Part shown: positions 10,275 through 18,411 of the stretch, in pieces | How positions within the stretch are numbered: the stretch's first letter is position 1 | Layout of the letters: each line of letters starts with the position of its first letter | From: Burkholderiaceae bacterium | GTDB taxonomy: Bacteria; Pseudomonadota; Gammaproteobacteria; Burkholderiales; Burkholderiaceae_C | Assembly (NCBI GenBank): GCA_016790575.1 | Contig: JAEUOU010000021.1 | Coordinates: 62,001 to 126,000 of the forward strand | Length of the DNA: 64,000 nt | Direction: 5' to 3' | The notes under the pieces: generated by a model | The model's input: only the letters and a program-made list of their open reading frames with translations | Told to the model about the DNA's origin: nothing | The model's database searches: none | Made by a program: the position numbers and the translations under genes

Positions 10275-11971
10275 TTCCCGATTTTCTCAGCGTTGATCTT
10301 ACGGATGATGAGAAAAAGTTCGCAGAATCTGCAATTCGTGGCAACCATATAAGCGAGGCCAATTTAGAGAAGGCTGTTCTTGCGAAAGCCGGTCTACGAG
10401 CTGGCTTGGCCATTGCTTGTGTGAAGATCGGAATAATGAGCGACGACGTCGTTGCGCGCGTCCTTGCCGACATTCACGGTCTTGAGTATCTCGATGGTGA
10501 TGAACTTGAATACGCGAGCAACGAAATTTCCGGTATTAGCCGCGATTTTTTGCGTATCAATAATGTGGTTCCTCTTTCGTTTGACGGCTCTATTTTGCGA
10601 GTCCTTGTCGCAGATCCGTCTGCAAAATTCGTTCTACGCGCGATCGAAGTTGCATCTTCTGCGACCGTTGAAATAAATGTCGGAGCGTTAGGAAGAATTG
10701 AAAAGCTTATTCAGCTAGATAGTGAAAGTCGGGTTTCGGATCAAGAAGTTAGTTCGCTTGAGAACGGGCAAGACGCGGATTTTCGCAGCCATCTCAAGGA
10801 TATAGCGAGTGAGGCGCCAGTAATTAAAATGGTGTCTGATCTCTTCAACGGAATCGTGGAGCGAGGGGCATCTGACCTTCACATCGAAGCAATGAATCGA
10901 GGGCTTGTTTATCGGTTCCGTGTGGACGGAGAAATTCAAGTGGCGGGAGAGGTGCCACAGTCATTGTCTATGGCGGTGGTATCGAGAATTAAACTCTTGG
11001 CGGGCTTGGACATTGCCGAACGCAGGCTTCCCCAAGACGGCAGAATTCAAAGCAAAATTAAAGGGAATGACCTCGATCTTAGGGTTTCGATAATACCGAC
11101 AGTGACCGGGGAGAGTCTTGTCGTGCGTGCGTTGGACAAATCAAGAATGCGAGTTCAGCTCGGATCGATTGGATTCAACCTTACGAGGGAAGGTGAAATT
11201 CGCCGACTATTGAGTAGTCCACACGGAATAATTTTGGTCGTCGGCCCTACGGGTTCGGGGAAGACTACGACCCTGTACGCTGCGTTGTCAGCCTTTGATT
11301 CTTCTAAGCTGAAAGTTATAACGATCGAAGATCCCGTCGAGTATCAGCTTGAGGGAATTAACCAGATACAGATACAGGCTAGTATCAATTTGACATTTGG
11401 TCGCGCTCTACGCTCAATTCTTCGGCAAGATCCAGATGTGATTCTTGTTGGTGAGATGAGAGACTCCGAAACAGCTCAGATTGCTACTCAAGCCGCTTTA
11501 ACCGGACACCTTGTACTGTCCACCCTGCACACTAATACTGCCGCTTCCGCGATAGTTAGGCTAAAAGATCTTGGTATTCCACATTATTTAATTTCATCTT
11601 CGCTAATTGGAGTACTTTCCCAGAGGTTGATCCGTGTTCTGTGTGACAAATGTAAGGCCCCGATAAACGAACTTGAAGTTTCGGATCTTTATCAAAAATA
11701 CGGTGATCTGGATTTGACAGGGGGGACCTTTTTCAAGGCCGTCGGTTGCAAACATTGTGCGCAGAAGGGCTATAGAGGAAGGACAGTAATTAGTGAGTTG
11801 ATTGTGGTTGACGATTTGGTCCGTTCCATGTTGTCGAAAGATATCGACACCGTTGAGTTCGAAGAGGTATTAAGGACGAAAGGTCATCGAACTTTGTTCA
11901 TAGACGGATTAGAGAAAGTGAGAGCCGGGCTTACGACGCTTGAAGAGGTCGTTCGCTCCGGCATGGATTGA
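10268..11971 (+). CDS. gspE: Type II secretion system ATPase GspE
   Basis: GspE is the cytoplasmic hexameric ATPase that powers pseudopilus assembly. The 567-residue protein has an N-terminal MshEN/GspE_N-type domain (residues about 10-150), Walker A GPTGSGKTTT near 325, an Asp box (ITIEDPVEYQ), Walker B (DVILVGEMRD), and the zinc-binding pairs CDKC near 457 and CKHC near 494 that are typical of GspE. It is the first gsp gene, overlapping the preceding glycosyltransferase gene. Ten nucleotides separate it from the gspF start. Codon use is AT-rich like its neighbours. Confidence 0.96.
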   Translation: MVIPDFLSVDLTDDEKKFAESAIRGNHISEANLEKAVLAKAGLRAGLAIACVKIGIMSDDVVARVLADIHGLEYLDGDELEYASNEISGISRDFLRINNVVPLSFDGSILRVLVADPSAKFVLRAIEVASSATVEINVGALGRIEKLIQLDSESRVSDQEVSSLENGQDADFRSHLKDIASEAPVIKMVSDLFNGIVERGASDLHIEAMNRGLVYRFRVDGEIQVAGEVPQSLSMAVVSRIKLLAGLDIAERRLPQDGRIQSKIKGNDLDLRVSIIPTVTGESLVVRALDKSRMRVQLGSIGFNLTREGEIRRLLSSPHGIILVVGPTGSGKTTTLYAALSAFDSSKLKVITIEDPVEYQLEGINQIQIQASINLTFGRALRSILRQDPDVILVGEMRDSETAQIATQAALTGHLVLSTLHTNTAASAIVRLKDLGIPHYLISSSLIGVLSQRLIRVLCDKCKAPINELEVSDLYQKYGDLDLTGGTFFKAVGCKHCAQKGYRGRTVISELIVVDDLVRSMLSKDIDTVEFEEVLRTKGHRTLFIDGLEKVRAGLTTLEEVVRSGMD

Positions 11972-11981
11972 GGGCAGATCT

Positions 11982-13238
11982 GTGAATTATGCCTTTGTCG
12001 CACTCGATTCAGCGGCTGAGAGAGTAGCTGGATTTATTGATAGTCAGACAGCTGCGCAGGCCCTCGTCGAATTGAAAAATCGTGAACTCACTGTGTTAGA
12101 ACTGCGGGTCGCTGAAGCATTAGAGAAACCAGAGGATCCCAGGCATAGAAGGAAATTGAAAGGAGCGAATGAAGGCTTCAGGAGCTTCTTTACTCAGAAG
12201 CCTAAGGCGCCTAAACAGGCGTTTTTGGAGGGCTTTGTTAGCCAAATGGCATTGTTTACCCGTGGGGGTGTTCATCTTGCGAAAGCGATCAGAATATTGT
12301 GTGAAGCGGAAGACGATACGGAAAAGCAAGCGTTGCTTTCAGAACTAGAAAAGAAAATTCGCTCGGGTATATCCCTTTCTGAATCCTTTGAACGATTGGG
12401 ATTCGAGGATTCATTCTTTTTAGGAATGGTTCGCGGCGGCGAGTTGTCCGGAGATATGCTTGGTGCCTTTGAGCGAATAGACCAACATCTGGTTCGGCGT
12501 CGGGTGATGAGGTCGAAACTTGTCTCGTCGCTCATCTATCCATCTATTCTTGCGTTTATCGCAATTTTATCTGTCGTGTTGATGTTTGGCTTCGTGCTTC
12601 CTCAATTTGAGGATATCTTCAAAGGCATGGGCGATAAGTTGCCGTTTCTTACAGTCAGTGCGATGGCTATTTCCTCGGCAATGCGCGCAAATTTTCTTGA
12701 GATTGTCATCGTTCTTTGCCTTTTCGTAGCTTTCGCACCTCGATTTTTTAACCTCAATAATTGGAAAGAAGTGCTTGCGAAATTTGCTCGACGAATTCCC
12801 ATTATTCGTTCTGCGATCAACCAATATAATTGTGCCATTTTCCTGAGCGCACTCGGAAGTCTGTTGAAATCAGGTTTGACGTTGCCAAGAGCCTTCGAAA
12901 CATCTCTGCTGAGCATCAGTGATTCTGAACTTCGGACAACGTTGGGATCTATAACGAAGGAACTAAGAGAAGGAAAGATATTTTCAAGTTGCCTCGCAAG
13001 TACAAAAGCCTTTGATAGCGTGACCATCGGACTTATCAGAGTCGGCGAAGAAACTGGAAGGTTACAATCCGCATGTGATCAAATGGCTGAGACTCTTTCT
13101 TTGCGATTTGATGCAAAGATAAGCAGAGTTCTCCAGCTGATTGAGCCTTTGATGATTTTATTCCTAGGAATCATCGTCGGGGTAATTATTATTGCGATTC
13201 TGCTAGGGATACTTTCAATTAACGAATTTGCTGTTTGA
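11982..13238 (+). CDS. gspF: Type II secretion inner-membrane protein GspF
   Basis: GspF is the polytopic inner-membrane platform protein that contacts GspE and GspL. The 418-residue protein has two T2SSF repeats (about residues 75-200 and 280-405), each with a membrane segment, and ends with a long hydrophobic helix (LMILFLGIIVGVIIIAILLG). The start is a GTG at 11982 preceded by GAGGG at a good distance; the reading NYAFVALDSAAERVAG after it is the usual GspF N-terminus. An in-frame ATG at 11940 would add 14 unrelated residues within gspE. Confidence 0.94.
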   Translation: MNYAFVALDSAAERVAGFIDSQTAAQALVELKNRELTVLELRVAEALEKPEDPRHRRKLKGANEGFRSFFTQKPKAPKQAFLEGFVSQMALFTRGGVHLAKAIRILCEAEDDTEKQALLSELEKKIRSGISLSESFERLGFEDSFFLGMVRGGELSGDMLGAFERIDQHLVRRRVMRSKLVSSLIYPSILAFIAILSVVLMFGFVLPQFEDIFKGMGDKLPFLTVSAMAISSAMRANFLEIVIVLCLFVAFAPRFFNLNNWKEVLAKFARRIPIIRSAINQYNCAIFLSALGSLLKSGLTLPRAFETSLLSISDSELRTTLGSITKELREGKIFSSCLASTKAFDSVTIGLIRVGEETGRLQSACDQMAETLSLRFDAKISRVLQLIEPLMILFLGIIVGVIIIAILLGILSINEFAV

Positions 13239-13245
13239 TATACCT

Positions 13246-13653
13246 ATGAAATCTAATCATCCTCTCGGATTCACCCTGGTGGAACTTTTGGTTGTGCTCG
13301 CAATACTAGGATTGCTTGCTGCTTTGGTCGGACCTCGAGTTTTAAATCAGCTTGGAGGCGCAAAATCGAAAACCGCCGTTGTGCAAATAGCAGATCTTGA
13401 ACGAGCTCTAGAGATATACAAAATTGATGTCGGACGTTATCCATCGACGGAACAGGGATTGGCGGCATTGACGACAAAGCCTGAAGGTTTAAATAGCTGG
13501 AATGGACCGTATCTTAAAGGACAAGTCCCGAACGATCCGTGGGGTAAAGCATTTATCTATTCCAACAAAAATGGGAGCATAGAGATACTATCTCATGGAT
13601 CCGACGGTGTTGTTGGTGGTGAAGGAGAGGCGGCTGATATTAAGAGCAGGTGA
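13246..13653 (+). CDS. gspG: Type II secretion major pseudopilin GspG
   Basis: GspG is the main subunit of the periplasmic pseudopilus. The 135-residue precursor starts MKSNHPLG and is cut by prepilin peptidase before FTLVELLVVLAILGLLAAL; Glu5 of the mature protein is present. The C-terminal part has the family signature (GRYPSTEQGLAAL, then NDPWGKAF, and a terminal Gly/Asp calcium-site region). The start at ATG 13246 gives the normal short leader; an in-frame TTG at 13228 would lengthen it by six. No prepilin peptidase gene is in the window, so processing depends on one encoded elsewhere. Confidence 0.95.
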   Translation: MKSNHPLGFTLVELLVVLAILGLLAALVGPRVLNQLGGAKSKTAVVQIADLERALEIYKIDVGRYPSTEQGLAALTTKPEGLNSWNGPYLKGQVPNDPWGKAFIYSNKNGSIEILSHGSDGVVGGEGEAADIKSR

Positions 13654-13661
13654 TTCTCTTC

Positions 13662-14150
13662 ATGGGCGTGTCATTCGATGGCAACAAGGGAGTACAACTG
13701 GGGTTCACGTTAATTGAACTCCTTGTCGTCATTACTATCGCCGCAGTTTTTGCGGCTTTAGTGCCGGGCTACTACGAGAGGTTTCGGGATGCTGTTCAGT
13801 TCAAATCGTTGATATCGGAGGTCATATCTGATTTGAAGCAGGTAAGGATGGTTAGTAATAAGATAAATGGTGGCGCGAGCTATTTTTGGCTCGATGTTTC
13901 AGAAGGTACCTTTGGTACTTCGATCTCGGAAAAAAAGTCATTGCCGCCTAATATTAAGGTTGAAGTCACCAGTGGCCTAGTTGGGGAAGTGCGTACAAAG
14001 AAACATGAATTTCACTTCTTCCCGGAAGGTGGCTCCACTGGAGGAACGATAGTGTTTATCAGAGAGAGTGGTGCAGCAGCAAGGATTGAGATCGATTGGT
14101 TGACCGGAGCTATTTCAGAAAAGAGGGATGGATACGCTCATAGCCAATAA
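13662..14150 (+). CDS. gspH: Type II secretion minor pseudopilin GspH
   Basis: A 162-residue prepilin-like protein. The leader ends in QLG before FTLIELLVVITIAAVFAAL, with the conserved Glu at position 5 of the mature chain, followed by a helix and a beta-rich domain (YFWLDVSEGTFG, FHFFPEGGSTGG) like the GspH/FimT family. Minor pseudopilins cap or prime the pseudopilus. I prefer the ATG at 13662, which has AGGTGA eight bases upstream; a GTG at 13650 overlapping the gspG stop is the alternative. The next gene begins at or just before its end. Confidence 0.85.
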   Translation: MGVSFDGNKGVQLGFTLIELLVVITIAAVFAALVPGYYERFRDAVQFKSLISEVISDLKQVRMVSNKINGGASYFWLDVSEGTFGTSISEKKSLPPNIKVEVTSGLVGEVRTKKHEFHFFPEGGSTGGTIVFIRESGAAARIEIDWLTGAISEKRDGYAHSQ

Positions 14151-14151
14151 T

Positions 14152-14550
14152 ATGAAGCAGGGAAAAGGTTTTAGCCTTGTTGAGGTCCTGGTTGCGCTCG
14201 CGATTGTTGTGGCTTCTATAGGTGTTTTTTATCGAATAAGCGCAGATATTGCTAGAACCGAAAAAAGTCTGAATATCCGTGCCAACAATGTCGAAACAGT
14301 GCGAAATGTACTCGCCAATGTTCACCCACACGAAGTGCTGCGCAATCAAAAGGATGGGTTTGATTCAGGATGTAGTTGGAAAGCGCGGTGTGATGCGCAA
14401 AGAAGTTTTGCGGTTCGAGACTATGAGGTATGCCATCTTACAGTAGAAATAGAATGCGGCGAAAAAGATATGCAAACAAAGTTTCTATCAGTAGCTGAGT
14501 TACATATTGCAAAAAAACTTCCTGGGGGTAAGTTTGTATGGCTTGATTGA
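14152..14550 (+). CDS. gspI: Type II secretion minor pseudopilin GspI
   Basis: A short prepilin-like protein: leader MKQGKG, then FSLVEVLVALAIVVASIGVF with Glu5, as expected for GspI. The GspIJK complex forms the pseudopilus tip. Identity rests on the leader, the size (132 residues) and the position between gspH and gspJ. Two cysteine pairs (DSGCSWKARC and VCHLTVEIEC) suggest disulfides in the periplasm. An in-frame ATG at 14128, inside gspH, would give a 14-residue leader with no better ribosome site, so I take the shorter form. Confidence 0.8.
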   Translation: MKQGKGFSLVEVLVALAIVVASIGVFYRISADIARTEKSLNIRANNVETVRNVLANVHPHEVLRNQKDGFDSGCSWKARCDAQRSFAVRDYEVCHLTVEIECGEKDMQTKFLSVAELHIAKKLPGGKFVWLD

Positions 14551-15229
14551 GCCACGCTTGCCGAGCGGCCCTCGTGGTTTTACGTTAATTGAAGTTCTTG
14601 TTTCAATATCTGTTCTTTCTTTGGTATTGTTGTTACTGACAAGTTCCCTTTTCGGCGTCGGGCAGCTAGAACGAATTGTGAAGGGGGGCGCGGATCGAAG
14701 GGAGATTTCATGGGCCGTCTCTAACTTATTCCGAACTACTCTCGGTACTTTGTTCAGTAATGGACCGATTGCGAAAAAGGCGGACATTGATAACAGCCAT
14801 ACTTTATTCAAAGTTCACGGTCTCGAATGGACAGGTTATTTTCATGGGCGCGAAGGTGTTGGTGGTCTATATCGTATGAAGGTTGCGATAGAGGACATTT
14901 CTAAAGAAAAAGGAGGAAGCGTTTATTTCTCCATGATAACGTCGCAGCGCGATGATTTTTTGAAGCGTACCAATGCGGATGCGCACTCCTGGACGAGACG
15001 GTTGATCCTTTCCGATGTATCGAAGTTTGATATTGAAATCGAGGCATCCAAGGATTCGGTTCAGGTTCTGAATGATTTTGCCTTTATTGAAAATCCCAGC
15101 GGGATAAAGAGAATTACAATTAAGGTGGCTCTCCAATGGGGCGAATGGCCTGATATCGTTTTGGTGCCCAAAGTCTTCGGGATGAATGGAGATGGCGTTT
15201 TTTCAGTTGGTGGGGAGGCGGCGAAATGA
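14534..15229 (+). CDS. gspJ: Type II secretion minor pseudopilin GspJ
   Basis: Prepilin-like protein of about 231 residues with cleavage site before FTLIEVLVSISVLSLVLLLL and Glu5 present, followed by a large periplasmic beta domain, the size expected for GspJ. There is no in-frame ATG near the leader; TTG at 14534 with a G-rich stretch about six bases upstream is my choice, and TTG at 14507 is possible. Either start overlaps gspI, so translation is probably coupled. Position in the E-F-G-H-I-J-K order supports the assignment. Confidence 0.82.
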   Translation: MYGLIEPRLPSGPRGFTLIEVLVSISVLSLVLLLLTSSLFGVGQLERIVKGGADRREISWAVSNLFRTTLGTLFSNGPIAKKADIDNSHTLFKVHGLEWTGYFHGREGVGGLYRMKVAIEDISKEKGGSVYFSMITSQRDDFLKRTNADAHSWTRRLILSDVSKFDIEIEASKDSVQVLNDFAFIENPSGIKRITIKVALQWGEWPDIVLVPKVFGMNGDGVFSVGGEAAK

Positions 15230-15239
15230 GTACTCCTGA

Positions 15240-16130
15240 ATGACCCTTGTGTCACGTCGTAACAGAAGTGAATCCGGACTTGTCTTGGTTGCTGTGCTTT
15301 GGATAGCAGCCTCCCTTGCATTGCTTCTTAACTCTATATTATCTGTTCAACGGAACGAGTTGAGAGAGAAATATTTCCATGTGGAGCTTCTTCATGAGAT
15401 GGCAGGAGCTGATAGTGTAATCAGAATGCGACTATTCGAACTCCTGAATCAGCGTAATGAAATAGTGCCTCCGCTTTACTCGGTCGTAAGACGGGACTTT
15501 GAAGGTAGATCATTTCTTGTTGAGATTTTCTCAAGTTCGGGTCTGATTAATATTGAGTTGGCGTCCGAGGCTCTGCTGGTTGATCTTTTTGAATATGGTT
15601 CAGGCCTCGATAGTAGTTCTGCGTCAAAAATGGCGAAGGCTGTCGTTGATTATAGAATTTCCACCCGCGAATTGGGATCGAAATATTCGTTTGCCGTAAA
15701 TGAAGACTTGTTGAAAGTGCCAGGTATGCGTTATGCCTATTTTCAACGAATCCAAGGTTTGATTTTCGCAGCTACAGAGGGAAGTCCTTTGGTGAATTTG
15801 AGAACCGCGCCACTTGATGTACTGCTTATCATATACCGGAATGATCGACGAGCTGCAGAGGAATTCATTCGGAGACGAGAGCAAGAGTTCGCAATGCCGG
15901 AATTGGAGTCTGTTGGTAGGTTCAATTTCACTGATTCTGTGGTCAGGAAGTTCGTTGCGAGAGTTGTGCCCCTTCGAGACGACGCTAATTCTAAGCAATC
16001 TGCGTTACCAGTTCGTGTATGGTGGATTGGTTACGGCTCTGGTGGAGAGAGTAATGAAAGACCTTGGAGTAAATATTGGAGTTATCAATTTTATTCCGGA
16101 TTGGGCGTTGAATTGGGGATAAACAGATGA
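15240..16130 (+). CDS. gspK: Type II secretion minor pseudopilin GspK
   Basis: The large minor pseudopilin, 296 residues. The N-terminus has a positively charged leader followed by LVLVAVLWIAASLALLLN. The canonical Glu5 is not obvious, which is normal for GspK. The central domain contains the helix-hairpin-like YAYFQRIQGL region and the sequence INIELAS that recurs in GspK proteins. GspK sits at the pseudopilus tip with GspI and GspJ. It ends with an ATGA overlap into gspL. Confidence 0.85.
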   Translation: MTLVSRRNRSESGLVLVAVLWIAASLALLLNSILSVQRNELREKYFHVELLHEMAGADSVIRMRLFELLNQRNEIVPPLYSVVRRDFEGRSFLVEIFSSSGLINIELASEALLVDLFEYGSGLDSSSASKMAKAVVDYRISTRELGSKYSFAVNEDLLKVPGMRYAYFQRIQGLIFAATEGSPLVNLRTAPLDVLLIIYRNDRRAAEEFIRRREQEFAMPELESVGRFNFTDSVVRKFVARVVPLRDDANSKQSALPVRVWWIGYGSGGESNERPWSKYWSYQFYSGLGVELGINR

Positions 16131-17155
16131 GTTCTATAACGGGCATAAAGGAAAGAGGCTTTCTCGGTCAAGTCTTAGGCCACTATCTGGCATCTGTTTA
16201 TCGTTCATTTGGCTTTCTAAAAGGGCGTGTACCGTTTGCCCTATTCAAGGATGAGCAATTGGTTGGTCGCTATGATCGCCTTCATTCCAATGGGAGGCTT
16301 GCTGGTGACTCGAAGCAGAAAGCCTCATACTCTGCTGTCGTACTCCCCGATAGCGTCGTTTTATGTTATCAGTTGGAAATCAAACATAGACTCACCGACG
16401 ATCAAGTTGATCGAATGGTTCAATTGGAGAACATGACGAAATCTCCGTTTGAGGTTCAGGAAACGGTGTATGGGATAGATTGGATATCATATTATGGTTC
16501 GAATTGCCAACGTGTGAACATCTATTTGTCCTCGAAGTCATTTGTAAGGGCTGAGTTGGAAAAGATTGCTTCTACCTATTTTCGCAATGAACCCGCAGTG
16601 ATGTTTGAGTCCCCCGAAGGAATGTTTATTGAATCTGATTGGGAGGGGGGAGGGGAGTTGAGAATGGCGATAAGGCGTAGGACAATATTTAACTTCACGT
16701 TGCTATTGGCTATTCTTGTTCTAACTTACGGTTTGGCCGTTACTCCTGTCCTCAAAAATTGGTATCGTCTAGAAGATGCCAAGGCCCAATATTCGAAACT
16801 TACTAAAGACAACTTGCCAATAGAAAAATTGCGGGAGCAGTTATTGAGTCGGCAGGACTTTATCTCGGCTTTTGATCAACGATCGAAAATGTATTATCCT
16901 CCCATTGAAGTTTTGTCTACCGTTACTCGGTTGCTTCCAGATAATTCCTTTTTATATAGCATCGAGACTTCTTCCGAGGGCATTCGGATACATGGACAAG
17001 CACCAAATTCGGCGGGCCTGATGGCGAAGTTGAGCAGTGAACCTGAGATCGCTGAAGTTAAAGCCGTTGCTCCTGCCACTAAAGCGCCAGGGGCGTCGGG
17101 TGAAACGTTTCAGTTGATCTTAGGCCTCTCCAGTGTCAAGACGGGAGGAAAATGA
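16127..17155 (+). CDS. gspL: GspL-like secretion protein (PilN-type C-terminus)
   Basis: A 342-residue bitopic inner-membrane protein. The N-terminal about 180 residues should be the cytoplasmic domain that binds GspE. A membrane helix lies at about residues 188-208 (FNFTLLLAILVLTYGLAV). The C-terminal periplasmic part resembles the PilN/fimbrial-assembly fold (LSTVTRLLPDNSFLYSIE). The sequence is divergent from classical GspL, so the call depends partly on order between gspK and gspM. Overlaps of four bases on both sides couple it to its neighbours. Confidence 0.72.
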   Translation: MSSITGIKERGFLGQVLGHYLASVYRSFGFLKGRVPFALFKDEQLVGRYDRLHSNGRLAGDSKQKASYSAVVLPDSVVLCYQLEIKHRLTDDQVDRMVQLENMTKSPFEVQETVYGIDWISYYGSNCQRVNIYLSSKSFVRAELEKIASTYFRNEPAVMFESPEGMFIESDWEGGGELRMAIRRRTIFNFTLLLAILVLTYGLAVTPVLKNWYRLEDAKAQYSKLTKDNLPIEKLREQLLSRQDFISAFDQRSKMYYPPIEVLSTVTRLLPDNSFLYSIETSSEGIRIHGQAPNSAGLMAKLSSEPEIAEVKAVAPATKAPGASGETFQLILGLSSVKTGGK

Positions 17156-17718
17156 TGGTGCCTGCTACTCGAGCAATTGCGGTAAGTCGGTTTTCTGCGC
17201 TCATCCTCCCGATGTTTGTGCTCATATTTTTTATTAGTGTGCCGGGGTATATTTTGTTCAGTTTCAATTCACGAATCGAGAAGGAGATTGAACAGATCAA
17301 CGTGCGTTATTCTCGCCAAAAATCGCTGCAAGTTTCGGGTCCTGACTTTACGAAGTCATTGGCTGAGGCAAATGTTGAACTACAAAAGCGATTATATGTT
17401 ACAAGTATTGATTTAAATAAGTTTTCCAATGAGTTTCAGGAGTCCATCAAATCGATGCTTCTTGGTACGGGCGTCGAGGTCATTTCTACCATCATATTGC
17501 CTGCGAAGACTGACGGGGGTGTCGAGGAGGTTACCGTGGATATTCGAATAGAGGGAACCTATGAGAAGATCTACAATGCCCTTGAATCGTTGAGCAGTCA
17601 TTCTCCGCGATTGTTTGTTCGTTCGATGAGTTTGCAAAGCGCAGGTGCTATCAAACCGAAGGAGCCCGTAAGAATGAGTGGTAACATGAAAATCAGCGTT
17701 CAGCGGATACTTCAATGA
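17152..17718 (+). CDS. gspM: GspM-like secretion protein
   Basis: A 188-residue bitopic membrane protein. It has a short cytoplasmic N-terminus, a membrane helix at about residues 14-36 (SALILPMFVLIFFISVPGYI), a coiled segment and a periplasmic ferredoxin-like domain with alternating hydrophobic strands, as in GspM/PilO proteins that pair with GspL/PilN. Sequence identity to classical GspM is not evident to me. The topology, length and position directly after the gspL-like gene carry the call. It overlaps both neighbours by four bases. Confidence 0.7.
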   Translation: MMVPATRAIAVSRFSALILPMFVLIFFISVPGYILFSFNSRIEKEIEQINVRYSRQKSLQVSGPDFTKSLAEANVELQKRLYVTSIDLNKFSNEFQESIKSMLLGTGVEVISTIILPAKTDGGVEEVTVDIRIEGTYEKIYNALESLSSHSPRLFVRSMSLQSAGAIKPKEPVRMSGNMKISVQRILQ

Positions 17719-18383
17719 GATTGTCGCCAACCATCGTTCTGGTGGGTTTGCTTTTTGCCATTTCAACGACACTTCTTGTTCAGTGGATCGGGCCGGACGG
17801 ACGCCTGTTGCTGCCACGCTGGACCCCACCAGTAAGCCAGAATGTTCCGTATGTGGTTCAAAAGACTCCTGCTTGGGAATCTGCCCCGATTGGTGCTGCG
17901 TTGGTGGTTCTTGAGCGTCCGTTGTTCTCTTTGGAGCGGCGGCCTCCCTCAGCCGTACCGACCGCCGATTCAGTTGTTGCTCTGCCACCGCCGGATGTCC
18001 TCGACAACGTACAAATTTCTGGGATCTTCGTCACTGGTGACGGTGGCGGGCTCATTGCGCGTATCGAGGGGAAAACGCGGCGTGTTCGCACCGGTGAAAG
18101 TGTTGGTGACTGGACGCTCGCAGCAGTCGAAGGACGGGAAGCACGGTTCGAGCGCAGTGGTGACACGCGAACGATATCCCTGAAGAAGGCCGCAGTCGCT
18201 CCAGCGGGAAATGATGCTTCGGTCGTGAATTCCCCTGGCGAGCCAACCGGCAATGCCTCGACGGGTCAGGGCATTGCGTCCGCGGAAGACACTCGGCGCG
18301 CTATGGCTGACGAGGCGCGGGATCGTTTGCGGCGTCGAAATGAGGTGCGTGCAAAAGCCGGATTGCCACCAGTGACCGATTGA
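17715..18383 (+). CDS. GspC/GspN-type secretion protein
   Basis: A 222-residue protein with one N-terminal membrane helix (residues about 5-25). A proline-rich linker follows, then an ERPLFSLERRPP motif and a small beta domain near 95-155 (ISGIFVTGDGGGLIARIEGK, then VRTGESVGDWTLAAVEG) that resembles the homology region of GspC/GspN, the clamp between inner-membrane platform and secretin. The C-terminal 60 residues are charged and probably helical. In a system otherwise lacking gspC this is the likely equivalent. GC content rises again from here on, so it marks the right edge of the AT-rich stretch. Confidence 0.7.
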   Translation: MRLSPTIVLVGLLFAISTTLLVQWIGPDGRLLLPRWTPPVSQNVPYVVQKTPAWESAPIGAALVVLERPLFSLERRPPSAVPTADSVVALPPPDVLDNVQISGIFVTGDGGGLIARIEGKTRRVRTGESVGDWTLAAVEGREARFERSGDTRTISLKKAAVAPAGNDASVVNSPGEPTGNASTGQGIASAEDTRRAMADEARDRLRRRNEVRAKAGLPPVTD

Positions 18384-18411
18384 CCTTTTGGGTCAAGATC
18401 ATAGGATTAAC

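Noticed and set aside
15226-15237. An ATGAGTACTCCT sequence at the gspJ-gspK junction resembling the SlmA-binding site GTGAGTACTCAC.
   Set aside because: Only the central nine bases match, it lies in a coding/start region, and one site by chance is expected; a genome-wide pattern would be needed.
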